A stretch of DNA of 64,000 nt from Shinella fusca (GTDB lineage Bacteria > Pseudomonadota > Alphaproteobacteria > Rhizobiales > Rhizobiaceae), in the NCBI RefSeq assembly GCF_014203155.1, contig NZ_JACHIK010000002.1:310001-374000 (forward strand), read 5' to 3'. The position numbers and the translations under genes are program-made. Shown one piece after another: positions 28,054-37,689 of the stretch. The first letter of the stretch is position 1, and every line of letters starts with the position of its first letter. The notes beneath the pieces are model-generated. The model was not told the origin of the DNA, searched no databases, and saw nothing but the letters and a program-made list of their open reading frames with translations.

Positions 28054-29208
28054 ATGCGTGTGGCAATTGTACATGACTGGCTTTACACGGTCGGCGGCGC
28101 CGAACGCGTGCTTCAGGAGATGCTTCGCTGCTATCCCGACGCCGATGTCTTTTGCCTTTTCGACTTCCTGAAGCCGGAAGACCGCGCGAAAATCGGGCTG
28201 AAATCCACCCGGACGACGTTTATCCAGAAGTTGCCTTTCGTGCGGCGGGCCCACCGGGCGTTCCTGCCGCTCTTTCCGATTGCCATCGAGCAACTGGACC
28301 TTTCGCCCTACGACCTCATCATTTCGAGCAGCTATGCGGCGGCCAAGGGCGTGCTGACGGGGCCCGACCAGTTGCACGTATCCTATGTTCACTCACCGAT
28401 CCGCTACGCGTGGGATCTGCAGCACACCTATCTTGCGCGCAACAAGAGCTCGATCACGACCTTCCTGGCCCGCCCGCTCCTGCATTGGCTGAGAATCTGG
28501 GATGCGCGTACCGCGCATGGCCCCGACATGATGATCGCGAATTCGCATTTCGTCGCCCGGCGCATCCGCAAGGTCTATGGCCGCAAGGCGCGGGTTCTCT
28601 ATCCGCCGGTCCAGCTTTCCTCCCGCACCGATGCACCGGCGGAACGACGCCACTTCCTGGCCGCCAGCCGCCTGGTGCCCTACAAGAACATCGAGGCGAT
28701 CGTCCGGGCGTTCTCCGAACTGCCGGACCAGCAGCTCATCGTGGCGGGTGACGGCCCCGAGGCCGGCCACCTGCGCAAGATCGCCGGCCCCAATGTCACG
28801 TTTGCCGGATTCGTCAGCGACGCGGCGATGCGCGAGCTCATGGCAAGCGCGCGCGCCTTCGTCTTTGCGGCGGAAGAGGATTTCGGCATCATCTCTGTCG
28901 AAGCGCAGTCCGAGGGAACGCCGGTGCTCGCGCTTGGCCGCGGCGGTTCCTGCGAATCCGTCCTCGACGGCAAGACGGGCCTGTTCTTCGATGCGCCGGA
29001 GCCTGCCGCGATTGCCGCATGCGTGCGCCGCTTCATCGAGCGGGAAGGGGACTTCCTGCCGGAAAACTGCCGCGCGCAGGCGGCCGGCTTCTCGGCCGAG
29101 CGGTTCCGCGAGGGGCTGCGCGCCTATGTTAACCAAAGCATTGCAGACTACAGATCTTCGGCGGTCGGCTATGTGCCCGCCAGCAAATTCTCGACAGAAG
29201 GCGGATGA
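28054..29208 (+). CDS. Glycosyltransferase family 4 (WbaZ-like mannosyltransferase type)
   Basis: The 384-residue protein opens with the typical VHDWLYTVGGAERVL. It has SYVHSPIRYAWD, the ANSHFVARRIRKVYG hinge region, and EX7E in EEDFGIISVEAQSEG (about residue 275). These are close to mannosyltransferases of O-antigen and EPS pathways, though the sugar is not proven. The TGA stop is 4 bp from the Wzz-like gene. Confidence 0.9.
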   Translation: MRVAIVHDWLYTVGGAERVLQEMLRCYPDADVFCLFDFLKPEDRAKIGLKSTRTTFIQKLPFVRRAHRAFLPLFPIAIEQLDLSPYDLIISSSYAAAKGVLTGPDQLHVSYVHSPIRYAWDLQHTYLARNKSSITTFLARPLLHWLRIWDARTAHGPDMMIANSHFVARRIRKVYGRKARVLYPPVQLSSRTDAPAERRHFLAASRLVPYKNIEAIVRAFSELPDQQLIVAGDGPEAGHLRKIAGPNVTFAGFVSDAAMRELMASARAFVFAAEEDFGIISVEAQSEGTPVLALGRGGSCESVLDGKTGLFFDAPEPAAIAACVRRFIEREGDFLPENCRAQAAGFSAERFREGLRAYVNQSIADYRSSAVGYVPASKFSTEGG

Positions 29209-29212
29209 CGTT

Positions 29213-31375
29213 ATGGCCGAGACGCGGAACACGATGGAACGCCATCTGTTCAATGCAGCTCCCTTTCTGATGCGGACAGGGGTGGTGGGCAGCCTTTGGC
29301 GCCACCGCCTGATGTTTGTCGTCATTTTCCTGGCTATCGTGCTGCTGTCGCTCGTCACCGCGATCGTCCTGCCGGCGCGCTATCTCGCGACCGGCATGGT
29401 CATCGTCGCGGAAGGAGATCCGGCCACCCGCACCTCGGATGTCTGGGCGCAGAAGCAGGGCGACCCCGCCGACCTCGAAAGCCAGATCATGATCCTGCGC
29501 TCCTCGCGCCTGATGAAGCTCGCGCTTTCCCAGCCCGGCGCTCTCGATGCCGCGATGGAGGTGTGCAGCAGTTCCTCGGCCGGGTGCGAAAGCCTGCGGA
29601 ACGATACCGCACAGCTTGCCGACAAGGTCGCTGACAGGTATTCGGTCGGTGCCGTCGGTCGTTCGCGTGTGCTTTCGATCTCCTACACGTCGGCCTCGCC
29701 GGACAATGCCATGACCATGGCGAACGCGCTGGTGACGGCCTATCTGAACGACCAGCGCGGCACCGAATCCAATAGCCGTGAAGTCGCAGCGAAATGGCTC
29801 TGGCAGGAAGTCACCGATCTCGACAAGGAAATCCGCGACCAGGTCGCCAAGATCGAGAGCTTCCGCCGTCAGAACGGCCTTGTGCAAGGCGCGACGGCCT
29901 CGATCAGTTCCGAAAGCCTGACGAGCGCCAGCCAGCAACTGGCCGCTGCCGAGCAGGCGAAGGCCCAGGCCCAGGCGCGCCTCGATGCGATTCGCGACAT
30001 GAAGAACGGGCGCGACGCCTCGGCCTCGCAGATGGCGCTCGACAGCCGCACCGTCGCAGACCTCAAGCAGCAGATCGCCACGGTCGGAAACCAGCTTGCA
30101 GCCAGCAGCGCCGTTCTCGGCACGCTTCATCCCCAGCGCCGCATGCTGGAAGCCTCGCTTTCCCTCTTGAAACAGCAATTGGCGAACGAGATCGAGCGCA
30201 TCTCCGTCAGCGCCCAGAAAGACTTCGAGACGGCGAGCAATCTCGTCACGACGCTCCGCAAGGAGGTGGACAAGGCCAAGGACAATGCGGCCAACGCACG
30301 CACTGACGAATCCTCCATCGAGGGTATGGTCCGCGACGTCGAAGCCAAGCGCCAGCTCTATGCGCAGCTTTATCAGCGTGCGAGCGAGCTGGAATCGGAA
30401 CGCCGCTCCCTGACCGGCGGCACCCGGCTTGTCAGCCTGGCCGAAAAGCCGACGCGTCCCTATTTCCCGAAGAAGACCCCCATGGTCGCGGCGGGGCTCG
30501 CCCTCGGCCTGTTCCTGGCGGCAGCAAGCTGCGTCCTGTGGGACAGGATCCGCAACGGGTTCGGCCAGCTTGACCACGAGGACGATGCTTCCGAGCCGCG
30601 CAGGGACGACGATGTCCTGAAGCCCGAACCGCTCGAGATCATCGGTTCGCTCCCCGACCTGCCGGCAATCGGATTGGCAGGCGGTGCCGGTGACGATCTG
30701 CTTGCGATCCTGCGGCGAAGCATGTGCGCTGTCGGGTTTCAGCAGGGCGTCAAGGAATTCGCGACCGATTTGTTCGATGCCAGTGCCGGCCGGCCGCTGC
30801 TGGTCCTGCCGGCGGAAGGCGGCTCCCGCGACGCTGCCTTCCTGACGCTCGCCGCCGGGCAGGTTCTCGCCAAGAAGGGGCACAACGTCCTTGCCGTCGA
30901 ATGCGGATCGGCCGCGCGCGAATTCGCGGACGCATTCAAATTGCCGAACCGGGAACCCACGCTTTGCGATGTGATGACGGGAGCGGCCCGGCTGCCGGCC
31001 GGCATATCGCGCACCTCCACTCCCGGCTTCCACGTCATGGCCGGCGACAATGAAACCCTTGGCCTTCTGGAAAGCGGCGACATCGCAGAGCTTGAGACCC
31101 TGATCGGATGGGCAAAGGTCTACGATCTCGTGCTTTTCACCGGCCCGGCTCTCCTCGATCCGCGATCCCATGAGGCGCTGCGGAGCCTGGCGGAGATGGA
31201 ACTCGGCACGGTGGTCTGCATCGACCGCGGCGACGCGCAGGAGACCAGGCGCGCGAATGCCGAGACGACGCTTGCCAGGCTTGGCCTGAGGAGCGCGGGC
31301 GCCGTTCTCGTGCCGGCGCTCGGCAAGGACGACCGCGCGATGCGCGCGTTCGCCCGGGGCAGGAAGGCAACGTGA
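29213..31375 (+). CDS. Wzz/GumC-type chain-length protein with degenerate BY-kinase domain
   Basis: The 720-residue protein has a transmembrane helix at about 36-58, a periplasmic Wzz domain with long coiled coils (about 60-420, NSREVAAKWLWQEVTDLDKEI...), the second helix at about 425-445 after PTRPYFPKKTP, and a cytoplasmic C-terminal domain that looks like a bacterial tyrosine kinase. In that domain the Walker A position reads LPAEGGSRDAAF and lacks the GK[ST] core. The Walker B region (DLVLFTGPALLD) is also altered, and there is no C-terminal tyrosine cluster. It is therefore likely a pseudokinase that sets chain length or export rather than phosphorylating. Confidence 0.85.
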   Translation: MAETRNTMERHLFNAAPFLMRTGVVGSLWRHRLMFVVIFLAIVLLSLVTAIVLPARYLATGMVIVAEGDPATRTSDVWAQKQGDPADLESQIMILRSSRLMKLALSQPGALDAAMEVCSSSSAGCESLRNDTAQLADKVADRYSVGAVGRSRVLSISYTSASPDNAMTMANALVTAYLNDQRGTESNSREVAAKWLWQEVTDLDKEIRDQVAKIESFRRQNGLVQGATASISSESLTSASQQLAAAEQAKAQAQARLDAIRDMKNGRDASASQMALDSRTVADLKQQIATVGNQLAASSAVLGTLHPQRRMLEASLSLLKQQLANEIERISVSAQKDFETASNLVTTLRKEVDKAKDNAANARTDESSIEGMVRDVEAKRQLYAQLYQRASELESERRSLTGGTRLVSLAEKPTRPYFPKKTPMVAAGLALGLFLAAASCVLWDRIRNGFGQLDHEDDASEPRRDDDVLKPEPLEIIGSLPDLPAIGLAGGAGDDLLAILRRSMCAVGFQQGVKEFATDLFDASAGRPLLVLPAEGGSRDAAFLTLAAGQVLAKKGHNVLAVECGSAAREFADAFKLPNREPTLCDVMTGAARLPAGISRTSTPGFHVMAGDNETLGLLESGDIAELETLIGWAKVYDLVLFTGPALLDPRSHEALRSLAEMELGTVVCIDRGDAQETRRANAETTLARLGLRSAGAVLVPALGKDDRAMRAFARGRKAT

Positions 31376-32508
31376 TGGGCGCGCCGCGGGTTCTGTTCGT
31401 CAACCAGACCGGCGTGATGTCGGGTGCCGAATATGTGCTCGCCAACCTTGCCGCGCATTGGCCCGGTGCATCCGCCTTCCTGCTGGAAGGCGGCCCGCTG
31501 GCAGACGTATTGCGGCGACAGGGACTGGATGTCGTTGTCGCACCCTCCGGCGCCCAACTCGGCGCCATCCGCCGGGATCGAACGCTCCTTGCCGCCCTGC
31601 CGCTGGTGCGACGGCTGCAAAAGCTGGTCTTCGCCATCGCCGCCGCTGCCCGCGGACACGACGTCGTCTATGCGAATTCGCAAAAGGCCTTTCTTCTCTG
31701 CGCGCTGGCATCCTTCTTCTTCCGCCGCCCCCTTGTCTGGCACCTTCACGACATCATGAACGAGCGCCATTTCGGCGGTATGCAGCGCCGGCTCCAGATT
31801 CTGCTGGCAAACCGCAGGGCGGCCTCGGTGATCGTGCCGTCCCGGGCCGCCGCCGATGCCTTCATCGAGGCCGGCGGACGGGCCGAACGGGTGCGGGTCG
31901 TTCCGAACGGCATCGTCCTCACGCCGCCGCAGGCTGTCGACCGCGCGTCTCTTGGCCTGCCGCAGGGACCGCTTGTCGGCGTTTTCAGCCGGCTTGCCCC
32001 CTGGAAGGGCCAGCATGTCGTGCTCGATGCCCTGAAGGCCCTGCCGGATGTGCAATGCATCCTGGTGGGCAGCGCGTTGTTCGGCGAAGACGCCTACCGG
32101 CAGGAACTCGAAGCCACGGTGGAGCGGGAAGGTCTCGGCGAGCGCGTCCGCTTCCTCGGCCAGCGCAACGACGTGCCGGTGCTCATGCAGGCTGTGGACG
32201 GGGTCATTCATTCCTCCATCGATCCGGAGCCCTTCGGCCTGACGATCGTCGAGGCCATGCTGGCGGGAACCCCGGTCATCGCAACGGATTGCGGCGCTTC
32301 ATCGGAAATTCTCGACGGCGGCAAGGCAGGCAAGCTCGTGCCGCCCGGCGACGCCGATGCTCTTGCGAAGGCGGTGCGCGACCTCTTTTCCGATCCCCGG
32401 CCGTTCCGTGAAAGGGCGACGGTCGGGCGTGAGCGCGTGAACGCGGTCTATGGCGTCGATACCATGCGGGAAACGATAGCCCGCATCGTCAAGGCGGCGG
32501 CCGGATGA
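31375..32508 (+). CDS. Glycosyltransferase family 4
   Basis: A 377-residue GT-B enzyme: GVMSGAEYVLANLA at the N-terminus, FSRLAPWKGQHVVLDAL in the donor domain, and EX7E in EPFGLTIVEAMLAG. The start is the ATG at 31375, with AGGAAGG 7 nt before it and overlapping the Wzz-like stop codon; a GTG one codon upstream is also possible. Tight overlaps on both sides place it in the middle of the polysaccharide operon. Confidence 0.9.
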   Translation: MGAPRVLFVNQTGVMSGAEYVLANLAAHWPGASAFLLEGGPLADVLRRQGLDVVVAPSGAQLGAIRRDRTLLAALPLVRRLQKLVFAIAAAARGHDVVYANSQKAFLLCALASFFFRRPLVWHLHDIMNERHFGGMQRRLQILLANRRAASVIVPSRAAADAFIEAGGRAERVRVVPNGIVLTPPQAVDRASLGLPQGPLVGVFSRLAPWKGQHVVLDALKALPDVQCILVGSALFGEDAYRQELEATVEREGLGERVRFLGQRNDVPVLMQAVDGVIHSSIDPEPFGLTIVEAMLAGTPVIATDCGASSEILDGGKAGKLVPPGDADALAKAVRDLFSDPRPFRERATVGRERVNAVYGVDTMRETIARIVKAAAG

Positions 32509-33995
32509 TGGCGGGGCGCGACGGTTCGTTGGATATGGAAAAGATCGCTCGCCGAGGCCGGGACCAGCGCAGGATTGGAGTAGCGCGGCGTCCGCAAGCG
32601 CAAAGGCGCAAGCCGATCGAGGCTTTGCCCGTTCCGGCCGAAAGCGAGGCTGTGTCGAGCATTGCGCGCGGCTGGGTGCCGGCCTTGCTGTTCATCGCCG
32701 CCTTTACCGTCGTCGGCGGCTTTACCGGTGGACTGGGGCGCCCGCTCTTCGTGCTCGGTTGCGTCGCGGTGGCGGCCTTCGCCTGGCGGAGCGGCATCGC
32801 CTCGCACTTCCAGGCCTGCCTCGTCCTCTTCTCCTTCGCGCCCTTCGTTCGCCGCATCGTCGACGCCGGAGCGGGATACGACGAACTTGGCCTCATGCTG
32901 GTCGGTCCGCTGATCGCGCTGCTGGTGCCTGCCGTCGAACTGCGCCGATTGCTCGATCCCAAGGCGCCCCTCGACGATCGGTTCGGTCCGCTCATGCTGG
33001 TCGGGGCATGCATTCTTTATGCCGGCGTGCTTTCCCTGCTGCAGGGCAAGATGAACGATGCGGCAAGCGGCCTCATCAAGTGGTTCTCGCCGATCCTCTA
33101 TGCCGGCGTGCTGGCCATGCGCGCCAATCGCGACGAGATACTGGAAGCCTCCGTTTCTGCATTCTGCGTCATCCTGCCCATCACCGGGCTCTACGGCATT
33201 CTGCAGTATGTCGATCCCCAGGCCTGGGACCGATACTGGATGGAGTTCGCACCGATCCTTTCGATCGGCCAGCCCGTGCCCTACGGCGTGCGCGTCTTCT
33301 CGACGATGAACAGCCCCGCAAGCTTTGCCAGCTTCACGGTGGTGGGCCTGCTGCTCGTCGCTTTCCTCCGGTCCGGCTGGCTGTCCCTTCTCGTGGCCCT
33401 GCCGTCGATCCTCGCCCTTCTTCTCTCCTTGTACCGGACCGCCTGGCTGGCCATGGCCATTTCCCTGATGTTCTGCCTGCTGTTTGCACAGACGCGCGGC
33501 AAAGCGCAGATCATCATGCTCGCGCTGGTCCTTGCCGGCGCCGTTGCCGTCACCATCCCGCCCTTCTCCGATGTCATCGGCGACCGCCTGGCGACGCTTG
33601 GGCAGGGCAGCCAGGATGGCTCCTTCCAGGAGCGCCTGCAGCAATATTCCACCCTCTGGTCCCTGCCTGACAGCTCGCTGATCGGGAATGGCTTCACGGT
33701 TACCGATGTCGGTTCCGCCGGCCAGATGCCGATCGACGGCATGATCATCGCCTGCTGGATGATGATGGGGATCGTGGCCGGCATCCTGTGCCTTTGCGGT
33801 TTCTTCTGGGCCATTTCCGGTGCCGTCATCCGCGCGCTTCTGGAGCGATCCCGCCAGGCGGTCCTTGTCGGGGCCATGGCGATGGGGGGGCTCCTGCAGA
33901 TGCCTCTCGCCAATATCAGCGCGGCCGAGGCCGGCTTTCTGTTCTGGAGTTTCGTCGTGCTGATTCCGGTCATCGATCGCGGGCGTGCGGCATGA
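32505..33995 (+). CDS. O-antigen ligase/polymerase-like membrane protein (Wzy type)
   Basis: The 496-residue protein has a basic, cytoplasmic N-terminus (about 1-50) and then about 10-12 transmembrane helices. A central GLYGILQYVDPQAWDRYWM loop and the late periplasmic-loop region are typical of the O-antigen ligase/polymerase superfamily. Together with a flippase and a Wzz-like protein next to it, it is best read as the Wzy-like polymerase of this polysaccharide. The ATG overlaps the previous stop. Confidence 0.82.
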   Translation: MMAGRDGSLDMEKIARRGRDQRRIGVARRPQAQRRKPIEALPVPAESEAVSSIARGWVPALLFIAAFTVVGGFTGGLGRPLFVLGCVAVAAFAWRSGIASHFQACLVLFSFAPFVRRIVDAGAGYDELGLMLVGPLIALLVPAVELRRLLDPKAPLDDRFGPLMLVGACILYAGVLSLLQGKMNDAASGLIKWFSPILYAGVLAMRANRDEILEASVSAFCVILPITGLYGILQYVDPQAWDRYWMEFAPILSIGQPVPYGVRVFSTMNSPASFASFTVVGLLLVAFLRSGWLSLLVALPSILALLLSLYRTAWLAMAISLMFCLLFAQTRGKAQIIMLALVLAGAVAVTIPPFSDVIGDRLATLGQGSQDGSFQERLQQYSTLWSLPDSSLIGNGFTVTDVGSAGQMPIDGMIIACWMMMGIVAGILCLCGFFWAISGAVIRALLERSRQAVLVGAMAMGGLLQMPLANISAAEAGFLFWSFVVLIPVIDRGRAA

Positions 33996-35539
33996 TGGAC
34001 GAGGCACCGGAAACCCGGCCTGACGCCGCGGCTGCGCCTTCGATCAGGAAGGTGGCGACGAAACTGTCGAGCGGAGCCCTGTTCAGCAAGGCTCTCGGTT
34101 TCGGGCGCGAGATATTCATGGCGCATGTCGTGGGCGTGGCCGCGCTTGCGGACAGCTTCCGCAGTTCGCTCACCATCATCCTGGTGCCGCTTGCCTTCCT
34201 GCAGAACGAGAGCGTCCCCGCGATCCTCATTCCGCGCATGCAGGAGGCGAGGCGAGCCGGCATGGCGGCCCATCGCCTCGCAGCGATGACGGTCGCGCTC
34301 ACTTCCATCGGCGCTCTCCTGATGCTGCTGACGATGATTTCGACCACCATTCTGGTCGATGCCATGCTGACCGGCGTTTCCGAAGCCGAGCAGCAGATGA
34401 CGATCCATTTCGTTCACATCATGGCCTTCTCGATGCCTGCCTCGGTGGTGCTCAACTGCCTTGCGGCCGGCGAGATCGCGCTCGGCAAGACCCGCGTGAC
34501 CAATGCGCGCGCCAGCATCCTGAATGTCGGCGTGATTCTCGGCCTGTGCATGCTGGTGCTGACCGACAAGGGTGCAATGCTCGCTATTGCCTTTACGCTG
34601 TCGTTCAACGCGTTGGCGGTTTGGGCCTTGTGGACGCTCTGGCGCGAAGGGGACCTCTCCTTCGAGCAACTGTCGCCGGCCGACGTCTGGTCGGAGCTGC
34701 GCCTTTTTATCGGCCGCCTCGTCCCGTTCCTGCCGCTGCCGCTCGCCGAACAGGCGAACATCTGGCTGGAGCGCCTTCTGGCGTCACGCCTTACGACCGG
34801 CGCCATCGCCTCCATGGACTATGCCCGCACGCTGACGGATAGCGCCTTCCTGCTGCTGAGCCAGCCGATCGGCCTTTCCGTCCTTTCCCGCGGGGCGACG
34901 GAGAGGCTGGACGAGCAGGCCGAGGCGCTGACCCGCTTCGTCGTGATCGTGATGATGCCGGCCTCCGCCTTCATCTTCATGTTCGCCCCGGACATCATTC
35001 GCCTCATCTTCGAGCGCGGTGCCTTCGACGCCCAGGGCGTGGCGCTGACCGGCGCTGCGCTTCGCGGCATTTCCGTCGGCCTGTGGGCGTCGACGCTGGG
35101 ATGGATCCTGCTGCGTCTGCTCAACCGGGCGGGCCGCAGCACGCTTGCGGCGGTAATCCTCGTGTCGTCCTATATCGCCAACCTTGCAGCCAATGCGGTG
35201 ACGTCGACCTTCGCCGATGTCCATGCCCACGGCACGCTGCTCCTCGGCTTCGGCGAGACCGTGCGCAGCCTCGTCCTCTGCACGGCCGTTCTGATGTCGC
35301 TGACGGTGCGCCTGTCGTTGCTTCGAATTATTGCCAAGGGGTTACTTCCGGCGGCAGTTATGGTGATTGCCGCCTACCAAATTCTTCACGTTTTCGATGG
35401 TACGCTTGCCCGTCTGGCACTTGGTGTTGGCGCTTATATAATATCTGTATTGCTTTCGGTCGGTTTGCTCGCACAGGAAACTTATGGAAGACTATATCTC
35501 TACGCTATTTCAAGACTGGGCTCCAAGCCAGATGCTTGA
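33992..35539 (+). CDS. MurJ/MviN-like polysaccharide flippase
   Basis: The 515-residue protein has about 13-14 transmembrane helices of the MOP/MATE exporter superfamily, with MurJ-like segments (FSKALGFGREIFMAHVVGVAALADSFR at the N-terminus, FERGAFDAQGVALTGAALR late in the chain). Within this locus it is the expected lipid-linked repeat flippase (Wzx function), although the closest family is the lipid II flippase. ATGA overlap with the polymerase gene. Its last 56 bp overlap the deacetylase gene. Confidence 0.87.
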   Translation: MMDEAPETRPDAAAAPSIRKVATKLSSGALFSKALGFGREIFMAHVVGVAALADSFRSSLTIILVPLAFLQNESVPAILIPRMQEARRAGMAAHRLAAMTVALTSIGALLMLLTMISTTILVDAMLTGVSEAEQQMTIHFVHIMAFSMPASVVLNCLAAGEIALGKTRVTNARASILNVGVILGLCMLVLTDKGAMLAIAFTLSFNALAVWALWTLWREGDLSFEQLSPADVWSELRLFIGRLVPFLPLPLAEQANIWLERLLASRLTTGAIASMDYARTLTDSAFLLLSQPIGLSVLSRGATERLDEQAEALTRFVVIVMMPASAFIFMFAPDIIRLIFERGAFDAQGVALTGAALRGISVGLWASTLGWILLRLLNRAGRSTLAAVILVSSYIANLAANAVTSTFADVHAHGTLLLGFGETVRSLVLCTAVLMSLTVRLSLLRIIAKGLLPAAVMVIAAYQILHVFDGTLARLALGVGAYIISVLLSVGLLAQETYGRLYLYAISRLGSKPDA

Positions 35540-36539
35540 CGGCTTCGATACATTTCTGTCCGGCGCGATCGTTACGGCGGCGGCTCGGTGGACCGACGCC
35601 TTTCGTGGCGCGCGGGGATGCTTTTTCACCTTTCACCGCGCCGCGCCGCGTGCGGTGTGGCCGTCCCTGCCCAATCGCAATTTCTACCTCGACCTCGATT
35701 TCCTCGATGCCCTGCTCACCCATCTGGCGATGAGCGGACGCAGGATCGTGACGATCGAGGAGGGGCTTCGCCTGGCGGCGGATGGGACGACCCGTGACAC
35801 CTTCGTGAACTTCTCGATCGACGACTGCTATCGCGACACCTACGAGGAGGTGGTTCCGCTCTTCCGCCGTCACGGCGTTCCGCTGACCCTGTTCGTCACG
35901 ACCGGCATCCCCGACGGCACGATGTCGTTGTGCTGGGCGGGCCTCGAGGACACGATACGCTCTCGCGACAGCATCCTCGTGGACGGCGAAGAGATCAAGA
36001 CGGACACGATCGAGCGCAAGCTTGCGACCTATGCCGCGCTACAGACCCAGTGGGACGGCCCGGCGATGGGCGAGCACTATGCGAAGTTCTGCGCCGGGAA
36101 CGGTGTCGATCCGCTCGAAATGCGCGAAAAGCACGCGATTACCTGGCAGATGCTGTCGGAGCTGGCGCAGGACCCACTGGTCGAGATCGGCTCGCACACG
36201 GTGTCCCATCCGCGGATTTCCGAGCTGACGCCGGAGGAGGCCCGGTACGAGTTGGGCGGCAGCCGCGAGCGCCTGCGTGAGAAACTCGGCGTTCCGGTCA
36301 AGCATTTCGCGTTTCCATACGGCCGCATGAAGGATTGCGGGCCGCGGGATTTTGCGATCGCGCAGGAGGTCGGCTACGAAGGGGTCGCGACAACGACGAA
36401 GGGCCTGATCCGCCCGGGGCCTGTTCCCTACGCCTATCCTCGCGTCACGCTGAACGGGGCCTATCGCACGCTTCTCGTGCCGGAACTGCATATGGCCGGC
36501 GCTTCGGCCGCGGCGGCCAGGGCGCTTGGACGTGTCTGA
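35484..36539 (+). CDS. Polysaccharide deacetylase (NodB homology)
   Basis: The 351-residue protein has the NodB fold. Its first metal motif is FSIDDCY (about residues 110-116), a variant of the usual TFDDG, with both Asp kept. The second is SHTVSHP, giving the His-x3-His metal pair, followed by FAFPYGR. It should remove acetyl groups from N-acetyl sugars of the polymer, or an equivalent linked sugar. No signal peptide is obvious, so it may act on the lipid-linked precursor in the cytoplasm. It overlaps the flippase gene, and the next glycosyltransferase starts inside its 3' end. Confidence 0.87.
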   Translation: MEDYISTLFQDWAPSQMLDGFDTFLSGAIVTAAARWTDAFRGARGCFFTFHRAAPRAVWPSLPNRNFYLDLDFLDALLTHLAMSGRRIVTIEEGLRLAADGTTRDTFVNFSIDDCYRDTYEEVVPLFRRHGVPLTLFVTTGIPDGTMSLCWAGLEDTIRSRDSILVDGEEIKTDTIERKLATYAALQTQWDGPAMGEHYAKFCAGNGVDPLEMREKHAITWQMLSELAQDPLVEIGSHTVSHPRISELTPEEARYELGGSRERLREKLGVPVKHFAFPYGRMKDCGPRDFAIAQEVGYEGVATTTKGLIRPGPVPYAYPRVTLNGAYRTLLVPELHMAGASAAAARALGRV

Positions 36540-37683
36540 GGAGAAACTGCGGGTCATTTCCATCGCGCACACGGCCGTCTCGCGTGCGGCCGGCCGTCTG
36601 CGCTATGCTCCCCTTGCAGGGCGCGACGATCTCGATGTTCATCTCGTGGTGCCGCAGCGCTGGAAGCAGTTCGGCCGCGAGATCATCGCCGACCCTCCGG
36701 CCGATGCCGGCATCACGACCCATGTGATGCCCATTCTCTTTTCCCATGCCGGGCCGTTCAGCTGGTATCTTCACGTCTATCCCGGCCTTCGCCGCCTCAT
36801 CCGAAAGGTTCGCCCGCACGTCATCCATCTGTGGGAAGAGCCCTGGAGCCTTGTCGCCTTGCAGGCGCGGTGGCTGAAGGGCGATGCGGGGCTTGTGCTG
36901 GAGGTGGACCAGAACATCCTCAAGCGCCTGCCGCCACCTTTCGAGACGATCCGCAAATCCGTGCTGGGGGCGACCGATCACATTCTCTCGCGCAGCAGCG
37001 ACGCAACCATGGTGGTCGAGGCGCGAGGCTATAGCGGGCCGGTCAGCATGATCGGCTACGGCGTCGACGACACGGTGTTCACGCCGCATCGCTCCTCCGG
37101 CGAGAAAAAAGACCCGGCGCAGTTCGTGCTTGGCTATGTCGGCAGGCTGATCGAGGAAAAGGGCATCCAGGATGTGCTCGAGGCGATGGCCCGCACCCCG
37201 GTGCCGGTCGTCCTGAAGCTGATGGGCGAGGGGCCTTACGAGGCGGCGCTGCGCGAGAAGGCGGCGGCCCTCGGCCTTTCCGACCGCATGCAGATTACGG
37301 GTTGGGACGAGCCCGCAAAGGTCGCCGCCTTCCTGCGTTCGCTCGATGCGCTCGTGCTCATGACCCGCACGACGCCGTCGGTGAAGGAGCAGTTCGGCCG
37401 CGTGATCATCGAAGCGCAGGGCTGCGGCGTTCCGGTCGTCGGCGCGCGGTCCGGCGCCATTCCCGACGTGATCGGAGAGGGTGGGTGGGTGACGCCGGAA
37501 CGGGATCCGGCCGCCCTTGCTTCGCTGATCGAGGCGATCCATGCCGATCCGCGGGATCGGCAGGAAAAGGCGGCGGCAGCGCTCGAAAACGTCCGTCTGC
37601 GCTTTACGTATGACGCGATTGCGGGCCAGCTTCATGATGCCTGGAAGGCCGCAGCAGCGGGCAAGCGGGCCGCAGCCGTTTGA
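36526..37683 (+). CDS. Glycosyltransferase family 4, last gene of the polysaccharide operon
   Basis: A GT-B enzyme of about 385 residues with a donor-domain GYVGRLIEEKGI and EX7E in EQFGRVIIEAQGCG. Start codon choice is uncertain: TTG at 36526 or GTG at 36532, both overlapping the deacetylase. It ends 6 bp before the convergent glycoside hydrolase. Confidence 0.87.
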   Translation: MDVSEEKLRVISIAHTAVSRAAGRLRYAPLAGRDDLDVHLVVPQRWKQFGREIIADPPADAGITTHVMPILFSHAGPFSWYLHVYPGLRRLIRKVRPHVIHLWEEPWSLVALQARWLKGDAGLVLEVDQNILKRLPPPFETIRKSVLGATDHILSRSSDATMVVEARGYSGPVSMIGYGVDDTVFTPHRSSGEKKDPAQFVLGYVGRLIEEKGIQDVLEAMARTPVPVVLKLMGEGPYEAALREKAAALGLSDRMQITGWDEPAKVAAFLRSLDALVLMTRTTPSVKEQFGRVIIEAQGCGVPVVGARSGAIPDVIGEGGWVTPERDPAALASLIEAIHADPRDRQEKAAAALENVRLRFTYDAIAGQLHDAWKAAAAGKRAAAV

Positions 37684-37689
37684 TGGCCC

